Assembly (NCBI RefSeq): GCF_000092925.1
Contig: NC_014217.1
Span: 3,658,001 to 3,722,000, forward strand
DNA: 64,000 nt
Source: Ancylobacter novellus DSM 506
GTDB lineage: Bacteria; Pseudomonadota; Alphaproteobacteria; Rhizobiales; Xanthobacteraceae
Direction: 5' to 3'
Under the pieces are notes generated by a model. It made no database searches. It saw only the letters and a program-made list of their open reading frames with translations, and had not been told where the DNA came from. Made by a program: the position numbers and the translations under genes. Positions 42,847 to 52,602 of this stretch are shown here, in pieces. Numbering within the stretch: position 1 is the first letter of the stretch; each line of letters starts with the position of its first letter.

Positions 42847-42980
42847 GTCGACATTAGAAACATCTCACCACGCGCGAGACGCGGCCGCGCTGCGCTCGAA
42901 CTGACCTATCCTATTATTTTTACGTGATGAATGCGCTGGCAACGACGGCTGGTGATTTTTGCCCCCTTGACCGTCATACC

Positions 42981-42993
42981 TATAATGTCGACA
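42981..42993. promoter_or_regulatory. GntR-type operator overlapping a -10 box
   Basis: TATAAT (42981-42986) runs directly into the palindrome TGTCGACA (42986-42993). Repression by blocking RNA polymerase is the natural reading. The start codon of the NicX-like gene is 54 bases downstream. The same core occurs at 45255, 45346, 45533 and 59608. Confidence 0.7.
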
Positions 42994-43046
42994 CTATTGG
43001 CATCCGAAGCCGCATGAGAGCGGCTCGGGCGTCTGGGAGAGGATCA

Positions 43047-44105
43047 ATGACGACGGCAGTGAGTGGCCTGATCACGGGCACGCTGGAACATCTGCGCCGC
43101 CCGCTGGTGCGCAACATCAAGAAGGGCCAGCGCGTGCTGGTGCTGTCCGACACCGAGCACGACCCCCGTGTGTGGCAGGCGATCATGACGATCCTGGCCG
43201 ACATCGAGGCGGACGCGACGCTCTGCCTGTTCAGCCGCAGGCCCGCCGACTATTACGACCCGCCGGCCGCCGTGTGCGAAGCGATGATGAAGTCGGACGT
43301 GAACGTCCTGTGCTCGTCCACCGGCATGCTGCACTGCGCCGCCAGCCTGCGCTCGATGGAAGCGGGCATCCCCTCCATCTGCCTCGACGGCGGCATGCGC
43401 CTCGAATGGCTGCAGTCCGGCGCCATCACCGACGACATGAAGCAGATCGCGGTGCGCAAGCATTATGTCGGCAAGAACGTGTTCGGCGAGGGCGCCAAGA
43501 GCTGCCGCGTGACGTCGCGCCACGGCACCGACTTCACCTATAGCGTCGAAAACATGATCTGGATCCCGCCGCTGCCGTCCGACAGCTTCGATCCCTACAA
43601 GATCATCAATTTCCAGAAGGACGAGAACCGGCCGGCCGGCAAGCTCTACTATTATCTGTACCCAACCGGCGAGTTCAACGTCGCGCCGATCGAGGGCACG
43701 GCCGAGGGCAAGCTGGTGATCGACCTCACCATGCACCATCTCGGCCTGCTCGGCTCACCCATCGAGCTGACGGTGGAGAAGGGCCGGATCGTCAAGATCG
43801 ACGGCGGCACCGATGCGCGCATCCTGCGCGACTTCCTCGCCACCTATGGCGACGACAACGCCTATATGTGCCCGGCCGAGGCCTCGGTCGGCGTCAACGC
43901 CAAGGCGGTGGTGCGCGGCATCCAGCGCGAGGACAAGAACATCATGGGCACGATGCATTTCGGCCTCGGCACCAATGTCGATGTCGGCGGCTCGATCATG
44001 TCCAAGATCCACATGGACGGCGTGATCCTGGAGCCGACGCTCTATGTCGACGGCGTCAAGCGCATCGAGGACGGCCGGTTCCTGGTGCCGATCGAAGGCG
44101 AGTGA
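43047..44105 (+). CDS. NicX / aminopeptidase-T-like metalloenzyme
   Basis: The 352-residue protein starts after a GAGAGGA site. The C-terminal half matches the NicX/AmpS family: 'LTVEKGRIVKIDGGTDARILRDFL', 'PAEASVGVNAKAV', 'HFGLGTNVDVGGSIMSKIHMD' and 'LYVDG'. The H-x-D pair (IHMD) corresponds to the iron ligands of 2,5-dihydroxypyridine dioxygenase. Its third His seems replaced by Glu in PAEASVG, as in M29 aminopeptidases; this comes from a by-eye alignment. The activity could thus be ring-cleaving dioxygenase or peptidase/amidase-like. An operator at its promoter ties it to the neighbouring ABC operon. Confidence 0.72.
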   Translation: MTTAVSGLITGTLEHLRRPLVRNIKKGQRVLVLSDTEHDPRVWQAIMTILADIEADATLCLFSRRPADYYDPPAAVCEAMMKSDVNVLCSSTGMLHCAASLRSMEAGIPSICLDGGMRLEWLQSGAITDDMKQIAVRKHYVGKNVFGEGAKSCRVTSRHGTDFTYSVENMIWIPPLPSDSFDPYKIINFQKDENRPAGKLYYYLYPTGEFNVAPIEGTAEGKLVIDLTMHHLGLLGSPIELTVEKGRIVKIDGGTDARILRDFLATYGDDNAYMCPAEASVGVNAKAVVRGIQREDKNIMGTMHFGLGTNVDVGGSIMSKIHMDGVILEPTLYVDGVKRIEDGRFLVPIEGE

Positions 44106-44163
44106 ACCGCGCTTCCGCCGGGCCCGCCCGGCGGAAGTGGAGACATGCCTGCCCCTGGCACGG

Positions 44164-44282
44164 CCTCATCCTGAGGTGCGATCCCGGACCTGCCCGGGAT
44201 CGCCTCGAAGGATGGTCGCTCAAGTGCGCCCAGACGAGCATCCTTCGAGGCCCGGCCAACGGCCGGGCACCTCAGGATGAGG
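44164..44282. repeat. Dispersed palindromic repeat, full copy D
   Basis: CCTCATCCTGAGGTGC and GCACCTCAGGATGAGG flank ATCCCGG/CCGGGAT and GCCCGGCC/GGCCGGGC hairpins. It lies between the convergent NicX-like and gntR genes and fills that gap. Confidence 0.9.
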
Positions 44283-44358
44283 TTCGGGAATGGGGGTGCG
44301 TAAACGGATGCGAGCAAGAACCAGCCGGGACGACCGGCCGGTTTTCCTTGCCGGCCGT

Positions 44359-45162
44359 TCAGTCGGCCGCGGCCTGGCGGCGGCGGCGGCGCGAGCGGGT
44401 CGGCGAGGGCACGTCGCCATCGGCGAAGAGCTGCTCCAGCGCCGCCAGCGCGTGCAGGTGGTTGGAGCGGATCAGCGCGTCGGCGAGCGGGGCGTCCTGC
44501 TCTTCGAGGGCGGTCATCAGCTGGAAATGATGCGCCATGGACTTTTCGCGGCGCTTGGGCAGCGACAGCGACAGGCGGCGCAGGCGCAGCGTGCGCAGTA
44601 GCAGCGAATCGAGGATGCGCTTGGCGGTCTGGTTGTTCGCGGCGATGGTCAGCCGGTTGTAGAATGCCACGTTCGCCCAGAGATAGGCGGAGAGATCCTG
44701 CGCGTCATGCGCCGCGCTGAGCTGGCCAACCAGCTCACGCAGCGCGGCGAGGTCGTCCTCGGAGCGCAGCAGCGCCGCATCCGAGGCCACCGTGCCGAAC
44801 AGCACCGCACGGACGCGATAGATTTCGCGCACCTCGGCGATGTCGAGCACGGCCACATGCGGGCGCCGGCGCTGCGGGATGCGCACCAGCCCCTCCTTCT
44901 CCAGAAGCAGCAGCGCCTCGCGGATCGGCGTGCGGCTGGTCTCGTAGCGCTCGGCGAGCTCGACCGAGCTGAGGTCCTCGCCGCTCTGGCGGATGTTCTC
45001 GATGATCTCCGCGCCGACCTCGCAGGCGACGCGCGAGACCAGCGAGGGCCGGTCGTGATGCTCGGCCACGATCCGACGCACCACCAGCACCGCATTGAGG
45101 AAGGATGCGGACTGGCTGGACGGCGTCGTCGCGATCCAGGAATCCGCCCGCTCGAGACCCAT
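44359..45162 (-). CDS. GntR-family regulator, FCD subfamily
   Basis: The 267-residue repressor has the winged helix 'LSSVELAERYETSRTPIREALLLLEKEGLVRIPQRRRPHVA' and a helical FCD ligand domain. A long N-terminal extension (about 50 residues) and a basic C-terminal tail (TRSRRRRRQ) are unusual. The ATG 45162 is used; the frame also has a TTG at 45171. It is divergent from the ABC operon across a 454-base region with three TGTCGACA palindromes, so it probably controls itself, that operon and the other genes with this site. Confidence 0.9.
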   Translation of the reverse strand: MGLERADSWIATTPSSQSASFLNAVLVVRRIVAEHHDRPSLVSRVACEVGAEIIENIRQSGEDLSSVELAERYETSRTPIREALLLLEKEGLVRIPQRRRPHVAVLDIAEVREIYRVRAVLFGTVASDAALLRSEDDLAALRELVGQLSAAHDAQDLSAYLWANVAFYNRLTIAANNQTAKRILDSLLLRTLRLRRLSLSLPKRREKSMAHHFQLMTALEEQDAPLADALIRSNHLHALAALEQLFADGDVPSPTRSRRRRRQAAAD

Positions 45163-45254
45163 CTTCTCCAAGGAAATCTCTGCTTTCCCGCGTTGCGCAC
45201 CGGCGCCGCACCTGACGGCTTGCCCACAAACAATCTACCCGGGCGCCGATAATC

Positions 45255-45262
45255 TGTCGACA
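45255..45262. promoter_or_regulatory. GntR-type operator TGTCGACA
   Basis: The context is TAATC-TGTCGACA-AATAGC. It is nearest to the gntR start (93 bases), so autoregulation is likely. AT-rich flanks on both sides stand out in GC-rich DNA. Confidence 0.65.
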
Positions 45263-45345
45263 AATAGCGATGCACGCGACGGTAGCAGCGCGCACCTGCC
45301 CGCCGCGCCCGCCGCCTGCCCTTCAGAACCACGCGACTGTCTATA

Positions 45346-45353
45346 TGTCGACA
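45346..45353. promoter_or_regulatory. GntR-type operator TGTCGACA
   Basis: The context is CTATA-TGTCGACA-AAATG. It is the middle of three sites between gntR and the ABC operon; a TATAT -10-like run adjoins it. Confidence 0.65.
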
Positions 45354-45532
45354 AAATGAATGGCGGCGCCACGCGCCTGTTGGCGCCCAACTCGCCCCGC
45401 CGCAGCAAGCATGGCGGCGATTGATCGAACATTTATCAGGAAAACAGAGCGTTTCTTTATCCCCGACACCGGAGAGCGTCGGCACCTCGGTCGCGCTCCC
45501 CAAGATCGGAACAGGCGAGACGCTCTCCAATC

Positions 45533-45540
45533 TGTCGACA
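45533..45540. promoter_or_regulatory. GntR-type operator TGTCGACA
   Basis: The context is CCAATC-TGTCGACA-GATAAC. It is nearest to the ABC operon, with the start codon 77 bases downstream. The extended match ATCTGTCGACAGAT is a 14-bp perfect palindrome. Confidence 0.7.
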
Positions 45541-45616
45541 GATAACTTGACGCTCCCGAATCGATCGGCTTCAATGCCGGCGCCAAAACACAAGAACAAT
45601 CTCTGGGAGGAATGTC

Positions 45617-46657
45617 ATGAAACCGGCTATCGCCTGTCTCTTGAGCGGCACCATCGCGGTCTCGCTCGCCGCCGTTCCCGCCGTCGCGCAGGATTCCATC
45701 GTCGTCGCCGCCTTCGGCGGCAAGCACGGCCAGACCCTGCAGAAGTGCGTCGTCCAGCCCTTCATGGACAAGACCGGCACCAAGGTGACGGTGGATCAGG
45801 GCGTCTCGTCGGTGACGGTGGCCAAACTGAAGCAGCAGAAGGCCAGCCCGTCGCTCGATGTCGTCTGGCTCGACGGCGAGGTTTCGCAGGCGGCGGAAAG
45901 CGAAGGCGTCTTCGCCGAGATCGATCCGGCGCAGGTGCCGAACATCGCCAACATCATCCCGGAGGCCGTCTACAAGAACAAGGACGGCAAGATCACCGGG
46001 CTCGGCGACTACTATTATTCGGTCGGCATCGTCTACAACATGGACGAGATCAAGCAGGCGCCGACCTCCTGGTTCGACCTGTGGAAGCCGGAATTCGCCG
46101 GCGACATCACCTGGCCGTCCATGTCGGACGGCTCCGGCGCCCCGGCGCTGGTCTTCCTGTCCGAGCTGCTCGGCGGCAGCGTCACCAACCTGAAGCCCGG
46201 CGCCGACAAGCTGAAGACGCTGGAGGTCGCCGCCTTCTACGATTCCGGCGGCAACGCCTCGAACATCCTCTCCCGCAAGGAAGCCACCATCGGCGTGCTG
46301 GACAGCGGCGCGGTGTGGTCACTGGCCGACGCCAACCCGTTCAAGGTCGGCTTCGTCATCCCGAAGGAAGGCGGCATGGCCTCCGGCACCCGCCTGCACC
46401 TGATCAAGCCGTCCAAGGCGGCCTATGACTTCATCAACTTCGCGCTCACGCCCGAGGCGCAGACCTGCTTCGTCGAGAACTATTTCTACGGTCCCTCGGT
46501 GAAGGGCCTGAAGCTGAGCGAGAAGGCCACGGCGCGCCTGCCCTGGGGGCCGAACGGCTCGATCAAGGATCTGCACTTCTCCGACACGGTGGCGATCGAC
46601 GCGAACCGCCAGCAGATCATGGAAACGTGGAACCGCGACGTCCTCGGACGTCGCTGA
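45617..46657 (+). CDS. ABC transporter solute-binding protein (PotD/iron type)
   Basis: The 346-residue protein has a Sec signal ending AVAQD (about 1-25) and then a family-1 solute-binding fold ('IVVAAFGGKHGQTLQKCVVQPFMDKTGTKV', 'YYYSVGIVYNMDEI', 'FVIPKEGGMASG'). It would bind its ligand in the periplasm for the following importer. The PotD-like group carries polyamines, but many members serve opines or organic anions. A GGGAGG site precedes the start. Confidence 0.93.
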   Translation: MKPAIACLLSGTIAVSLAAVPAVAQDSIVVAAFGGKHGQTLQKCVVQPFMDKTGTKVTVDQGVSSVTVAKLKQQKASPSLDVVWLDGEVSQAAESEGVFAEIDPAQVPNIANIIPEAVYKNKDGKITGLGDYYYSVGIVYNMDEIKQAPTSWFDLWKPEFAGDITWPSMSDGSGAPALVFLSELLGGSVTNLKPGADKLKTLEVAAFYDSGGNASNILSRKEATIGVLDSGAVWSLADANPFKVGFVIPKEGGMASGTRLHLIKPSKAAYDFINFALTPEAQTCFVENYFYGPSVKGLKLSEKATARLPWGPNGSIKDLHFSDTVAIDANRQQIMETWNRDVLGRR

Positions 46658-46711
46658 CCCCGCCGCCCTGCCTTCCACGGCCGCCGACGTGCGGGCCGAC
46701 TGGAGTCGCCC

Positions 46712-47761
<1,050 letters not shown>

Positions 47762-47764
47762 CCG

Positions 47765-48604
47765 ATGCGCATCAACCGCTTCTGGGCGGCGATCCTGCTC
47801 GGCATCCCGCTCATCTACCTCATCGTCTTCTTCGTCACGCCGCTCGGCATGGTGTTCGTCGACAGCTTCTCCAACAAGGCGGGGGAGCTGACGCTGGAGA
47901 ACTATGCCATCGTCCTCGGCGATCCCTATTACTGGCGAGTGCTGGGCTACACGCTGTGGATCGCGCTCATCACCTGTATCGCCACGCTGATCTTCGGCTA
48001 CCCGCTCGCCTATTACATGAGCCTGATCGAGCGGCGGCGTGCCGTGCGGCGCCTCTGCTTCATCCTCATCCTGATGCCGCTGTTCACCTCGAACATCGTG
48101 CGCTCCTTCGGCTGGATCGTGCTGCTCGGCCGCGAGGGGCTGATCAACGAGACGCTGATGCTGCTCGGCCTCGTCGACCGGCCGCTGCGCCTGCTCTCCA
48201 CCGAGACCGCGATCATCATCGGCATGATCTACGTGATGCTGCCCTTCATGGTGCTGGCGATCGCGAGCGTCTTGCAGAACATGAACCCGTCGCTGCGCGA
48301 AGCCTCGCGCGACCTTGGGGCCGGGGCCTTCACCACCTTCCTCAAGGTGACGCTGCCGCTGAGCGTGCCCGGCATCGTCGCCGGCACGCTGATCGTCTTC
48401 ACGCTGAGCATTTCGAGCTATGTGACGCCGCGCATCATGAGCGGCGGGCGCTCCGTGGTGTCGTCCATGCTGATCTACGACCAGTTCATGCTGGTGTTCA
48501 ATCCGTTCCTCGGCAGCGCCATCGCGGTCGTCCTGCTGGTGACCTGCTTCCTGCTCATCGTCGCCTACACGCTCCTGCTGGAGCGCCGGCAGCCGGCCCG
48601 ATAG
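47765..48604 (+). CDS. ABC transporter permease (PotB type)
   Basis: The 279-residue protein has six membrane segments with the EAA loop 'REASRDLGAGAFTTFLKVTLPLSVPG' that contacts the ATPase. It forms the membrane channel with the next gene product. Confidence 0.94.
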   Translation: MRINRFWAAILLGIPLIYLIVFFVTPLGMVFVDSFSNKAGELTLENYAIVLGDPYYWRVLGYTLWIALITCIATLIFGYPLAYYMSLIERRRAVRRLCFILILMPLFTSNIVRSFGWIVLLGREGLINETLMLLGLVDRPLRLLSTETAIIIGMIYVMLPFMVLAIASVLQNMNPSLREASRDLGAGAFTTFLKVTLPLSVPGIVAGTLIVFTLSISSYVTPRIMSGGRSVVSSMLIYDQFMLVFNPFLGSAIAVVLLVTCFLLIVAYTLLLERRQPAR

Positions 48605-48615
48605 GAGCCCCGACG

Positions 48616-49440
48616 ATGTCCCGACACCTCATCGCAAGAGCCCGCAACTCCTTCGGCACCGTGCTCCTCTCGGCTGTCGCCTGGGTGGTGCTGCTCTATC
48701 TGGTGCTGCCGCTCGCCGTGGTGATCGCCATCTCCTTCACCACCACGGAATATCTCGCCTTCCCGCCGGTCGGCTTCACCCTGCGCTGGTATCAGCGTTT
48801 CCTCGCCGACCCGTCCTATGTCGATTCGATCCTGCTCAGCGCACGGCTTGCCTTCGGCGCGACGCTGATCGGCTTCCTGCTCGGCGTGCCGGCGGCGCTG
48901 GTGCTCAAGCGCAGCACCCTGCGCGGCGCCACCTTCATCGCCAACCTGTTCCTGTCGCCGCTGATCCTGCCGGCCATCATCATCGGCGTCGGCGTGCTGC
49001 AGATCTCCGACGCGCTCGGCTTCGCCCGCAGCTTCGAGGCGATGCTGGTGGGGCATGTGGTGATCATCCTGCCCTACATCGTGCGCACCACGCTGGCCTC
49101 GCTCGAAGGCTTCGACAATTCGCTGGAAGAGGCCGCACAGGACCTCGGCGCCTCCGGCTTCGCGACGTTCTTCTATGTGACGCTGCCGATGATCAAGCCG
49201 GGCATCATCGCCGGCTGCCTGTTCGGCCTGATCATGAGCTGGATCGACGTCGAGGTGAGCATCTTCAACACGGTGATCGCGCAATCGCCGATCCCGGTGA
49301 AGGTCTTCAACTACGTCCAATACTCGGTCGACCCGATGATCGCGGCGGTCTCCGCCGGCACCATCTACATCGCCTTCATCCTCGTCTTCCTGCTCGACCG
49401 GCTCGTCGGCCTCGACAAGGTCGCCGGGCAACAGAAATGA
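48616..49440 (+). CDS. ABC transporter permease (PotC type)
   Basis: The 274-residue protein has six membrane segments and the EAA loop 'EEAAQDLGASGFATFFYVTLPMIKPG'. It is paired with the preceding permease. Its stop codon overlaps the start of the CoA-transferase gene (ATGA), coupling uptake to the first catabolic step. Confidence 0.94.
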   Translation: MSRHLIARARNSFGTVLLSAVAWVVLLYLVLPLAVVIAISFTTTEYLAFPPVGFTLRWYQRFLADPSYVDSILLSARLAFGATLIGFLLGVPAALVLKRSTLRGATFIANLFLSPLILPAIIIGVGVLQISDALGFARSFEAMLVGHVVIILPYIVRTTLASLEGFDNSLEEAAQDLGASGFATFFYVTLPMIKPGIIAGCLFGLIMSWIDVEVSIFNTVIAQSPIPVKVFNYVQYSVDPMIAAVSAGTIYIAFILVFLLDRLVGLDKVAGQQK

Positions 49441-50633
49441 CACCGGAGCCCATCATGTCGTCTTCCACCCCGGCCGATGCCGGGTCCAAGCCCGCCGGGC
49501 CGCTCAGCGGCATATTGGTCGTCTCCATCGACCAGGCCGTCGCCGGTCCGCTCTGCGCCATGCGCCTCGCCGATGCCGGCGCGCGGGTGATCAAGATCGA
49601 GGCTGAGGACGGCGACCGGGCCCGCGACTACGACAAGGCCATGGGCAGCACCTCCGCCGCCTTCGGCTGGCTCAACCGAGGCAAGGAAAGCGTCGTCCTC
49701 AACCTGAAGGACCCGGGCGACCTCGCGCTGGTCAAGGCCATGCTCGCCCGCGCCGACGTGTTCGTGCAGAACCTCGCGCCCGGCGCCAGCGACCGGCTCG
49801 GCCTGGGCGCGGCGCAGCTGACGAAGGAATTTCCGCGGCTCGTCGTCGTCGACATCATGGGCTATGGCCGCGAGACCAGCTACGCCAGCAAGCGCGCCTA
49901 CGACATGCTGGTGCAGTCGGAGAGCGGCATCTGCGCCGTGACCGGCACGCCCGAAGTGCCCTCCAAGGTCGGCATCTCCATCGCCGATATCGGCACCGGC
50001 ACCAATGCCTATGCGGCGGTGCTGGAGGCGCTGTTCGAGCGCGAGCGCACCGGCCGTGGCCAGGCGCTCGAGGTCGCCATGTTCGACTGCATGGCGGAAT
50101 GGATGTCGCTGCCGCTGCTGCACTTCGACTATATGGGCGTCGAGACCGCGCGCTTTGGCCTCTCCCACGCCTCGGTCTATCCCTACCGGCCCTATCACTG
50201 CGCCGACGGCGACATCGTCGTCTCCATCCAGTCGACGGCCGAATGGGTGCGTTTCTGCACCACCGTGCTGCGGAGCCCCGAGTTCGCGAAGGACCCGCGC
50301 TTCATCGATAACTGGGCGCGGGTGCAGAACCGCGACGCGCTCGACGAGGCCATCCACGCCGTCTTCACCCCGCATAGCTGCGCCGAGATGATCGAGCGGC
50401 TGGAGGCGGGCCAGATCGCCTGGGCGCGCGTGTCGACGCTGCACGACCTCTCCGTCCATCCGGCGCTGCGGCGCATACCCGTGGAGATGCCCGGCGGCGA
50501 GATGGCGGAGATGCCGCGCCCGGCCGGCCGCATCGTCGCCTCGGGAGCCAAGGTGCCGCCGCTCGGCGCCGACACCGCGCGCATCCGCGCCGAATTCGCC
50601 GGCGCCGCGCCGGCCGCCGCCAAGCAAGCGTAA
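49437..50633 (+). CDS. CaiB/BaiF-family CoA-transferase
   Basis: The 398-residue class III CoA-transferase has the catalytic Asp at D156 in 'KRAYDMLVQSESG' and the usual 'GPLCAMRLADAGARVIKIE' N-terminal half. It would form the CoA ester of a carboxylic acid brought in by the ABC importer. Together with the following MaoC hydratase the pair resembles mesaconyl/itaconyl-CoA type pathways, but the substrate is not determined. It is translationally coupled to the upstream permease. Confidence 0.9.
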   Translation: MTPEPIMSSSTPADAGSKPAGPLSGILVVSIDQAVAGPLCAMRLADAGARVIKIEAEDGDRARDYDKAMGSTSAAFGWLNRGKESVVLNLKDPGDLALVKAMLARADVFVQNLAPGASDRLGLGAAQLTKEFPRLVVVDIMGYGRETSYASKRAYDMLVQSESGICAVTGTPEVPSKVGISIADIGTGTNAYAAVLEALFERERTGRGQALEVAMFDCMAEWMSLPLLHFDYMGVETARFGLSHASVYPYRPYHCADGDIVVSIQSTAEWVRFCTTVLRSPEFAKDPRFIDNWARVQNRDALDEAIHAVFTPHSCAEMIERLEAGQIAWARVSTLHDLSVHPALRRIPVEMPGGEMAEMPRPAGRIVASGAKVPPLGADTARIRAEFAGAAPAAAKQA

Positions 50634-50655
50634 TCCGTTCGAAAGGGAGGCCAAG

Positions 50656-51174
50656 ATGGCAGAGAAGATCGGCTGGCAGGGACGTTTCTACGAGGATTTC
50701 GAGGTCGGCGACGTCTATCCGCACCAGATCGGGCGCACCCTGCTCTCCTGCGACAATAGCTGGTTCACCCTGCTGATGGGGGCGCCCTCGCCGGTGCATT
50801 TCGACCACCACTATGCGGCGCAGACCGAGTTCGGCAAACCGCTGGTGAACTCGGTGCTGACGCTGGCGACGGTGATGGGCCAGAGCGTCTCCGACCTGTC
50901 GCAAAACGTGTTCGGCAATCTCGGCTGGGACGAGATCCGGCTGCCTGCCCCGGTGTTCGAGGGCGACACCATCTATTCGCAGTCCGAGGTGCTGGAGAAG
51001 CGCCTGTCGAAGTCGCGCGAGAGCGTCGGCATCGTGCGCGTCTCCACCACCGGCTTTAATCAGGACGGCGTGGTGGTGATCACCTTCAGGCGCACCATCA
51101 TGCTCTACCGCCGCGGCTACCAGCCCAAGCTGCCGCGCCCGAAGCTGGAGACCACGGTAAAGAGCAAAGGCTGA
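50656..51174 (+). CDS. MaoC-like hydratase (mesaconyl/itaconyl-CoA hydratase type)
   Basis: The 172-residue hotdog protein has 'RFYEDFEVGDVYPHQIGRTLL', then 'NSWFTLLMGAPSPVHFDHHYAAQTEFGKPLVNSVLTLA' with the hydratase Asp/His pair. It matches the MaoC group that hydrates 2-enoyl-CoA or branched C4-C5 dicarboxyl-CoA esters. It follows the CoA-transferase after 22 bases with a GGGAGG site and ends the GntR-controlled operon. Confidence 0.9.
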   Translation: MAEKIGWQGRFYEDFEVGDVYPHQIGRTLLSCDNSWFTLLMGAPSPVHFDHHYAAQTEFGKPLVNSVLTLATVMGQSVSDLSQNVFGNLGWDEIRLPAPVFEGDTIYSQSEVLEKRLSKSRESVGIVRVSTTGFNQDGVVVITFRRTIMLYRRGYQPKLPRPKLETTVKSKG

Positions 51175-51275
51175 GCGCCGGTCCGTTCCTTCGCGTTCTT
51201 CGCGTCATTCGATCACGCCGCCGGGCCACCAGCCTCGGCGGCGTTTTCGTTTGGCGCCTTTGCCAACCAATGCAC

Positions 51276-51381
51276 CGTCATCCTGAGGTGCCAGCGAAGC
51301 GAGCCTCGAAGGATCGTCGTTCAAGCGCACCCGGACGAGCATCCTTCGAGGCTGGCCTTGGGCCAGCGCCTCAGGATGACG
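51276..51381. repeat. Dispersed palindromic repeat, full copy E
   Basis: CGTCATCCTGAGGTGC and GCGCCTCAGGATGACG flank two hairpins, the first short and AAGC-type (GCGAAGC), the second GCTGGCC/GGCCAGC. It lies between convergent operons. Confidence 0.88.
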
Positions 51382-51412
51382 GTCATCACTAGGAAAATGG
51401 AACGAGGCGCCC

Positions 51413-51448
51413 ACAAAAAGAAAGGGCCCCGGCTCGCGCCGGGACCCT
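51413..51448 (-). terminator. Rho-independent terminator of the LacI-controlled operon
   Basis: On the minus strand GGTCCCGGC / GCCGGGGCC forms a 9-bp stem followed by CTTTCTTTTTG. It stands 25 bases after the solute-binding protein stop codon. Confidence 0.75.
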
Positions 51449-51472
51449 CCCTCCGCCCCCAAGGGGATCGGA

Positions 51473-52510
51473 TCAGTTCGACTTCGGCTCCGACTTCGAA
51501 TCGTAGCGTTTGGCCCATTCGGTGAGGATGCGCGTGCGGTTGTCGATCGACCATTCGACGCTGTAGTCCTGCGCCTTGGAGCCGCCGTTCGGGATCGAGT
51601 TCGGCGGGCCGTTGTTCAGGTCGTCCATGCCGACCGCACCGTAATACTTGTTGAACAGCTGGTGCGCCTCGCGGCTCGCGCCCCAGTCGATGAGGATCTT
51701 CGCCGCCTCGGGGTTCTTGCTGCCCTTGACCATGGCGGTGGACTCGATGTCCCACGCGGTCTCGTCGCTCGGCACCAGCAGGTCAATCGGCGCGCCCTTG
51801 GTCTTCAGGAAAGGCCCGGTGAGGTCGGTGGAGAGGCCGATCGCATACTCGCCGGTCGCGGCGTATTTGCAGGGCGTCGACGAGGAGTTGGTGTAGACCG
51901 AGACATTGTCGTGCAGCTTGTCGAGGAAGGCCCAGGCCTTGTCCTCGCCCATCTTCTGGATCCAGCTGTGGACATAGCCGTAGCCGGTGTTCGACATGGT
52001 CGGGTTCGGCATGGCGATCTGGCCCTTGTAGATCGGGTTCGCCAGGTCTGCCCAGGTCTTCGGCTTGGGAAGGCCGCGCTTCTCGGCCTCGACCGTGTTG
52101 AAGCAGACGATGTTCAGATACATCTCCAGCCCGGTCCAGTAGGGCGGGTTGTTCTTGTCGCGGAACATCGGCTGCAGCTTCATGTAGTCCTTCGGCGCGT
52201 AGGGCTCGATGAGGCCGTCGCGCGCGAGCGACACGATGTTGGTCACGGGCACGCCGAACAGCACGTCGGCGCGGACATTGTCACGCTCGGCAAGCAGGCG
52301 CGCATGGATGACGCCGCCGGCATCGCGCACCCAGGTGATGTCGATGTCGGGATGCGCCGCCTCGAAGGCCTGCTCATAGGGAGTGAGCACCTCCTTCTGC
52401 AGCGTCGAATAGACCGTCAACTGGGTCTTCGCCGCCGCCGGCGTCGCCGCGACGCCGGCAACGAGGCCCACCGCCACTGCGGTGGACAGCAGGTAACTGA
52501 GCTTGTTCAT
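51473..52510 (-). CDS. ABC transporter solute-binding protein (Fe/phosphonate type)
   Basis: The 345-residue protein has a Sec signal ending PAAAK, then a family-1 binding fold ('QLTVYSTLQKEVLTPYEQAFEAAHPDIDITWVRDAGGVIHARLLAERDN'), close to proteins that serve iron or 2-aminoethylphosphonate importers. It has a GGAGGA site. It is the last gene of the operon that begins with an ATPase and fused permease 4 kb upstream, with two CoA-transferase-family genes between. Confidence 0.92.
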   Translation of the reverse strand: MNKLSYLLSTAVAVGLVAGVAATPAAAKTQLTVYSTLQKEVLTPYEQAFEAAHPDIDITWVRDAGGVIHARLLAERDNVRADVLFGVPVTNIVSLARDGLIEPYAPKDYMKLQPMFRDKNNPPYWTGLEMYLNIVCFNTVEAEKRGLPKPKTWADLANPIYKGQIAMPNPTMSNTGYGYVHSWIQKMGEDKAWAFLDKLHDNVSVYTNSSSTPCKYAATGEYAIGLSTDLTGPFLKTKGAPIDLLVPSDETAWDIESTAMVKGSKNPEAAKILIDWGASREAHQLFNKYYGAVGMDDLNNGPPNSIPNGGSKAQDYSVEWSIDNRTRILTEWAKRYDSKSEPKSN

Positions 52511-52602
52511 CTGGTCCTCCTTGTTTCCACTGCCCTTATCGCCCGCATGCAAGCGGGTCTCGTTCTGGATCGACGCTCGGGCCCGTCGGGGCCGGCCCAC
52601 CT

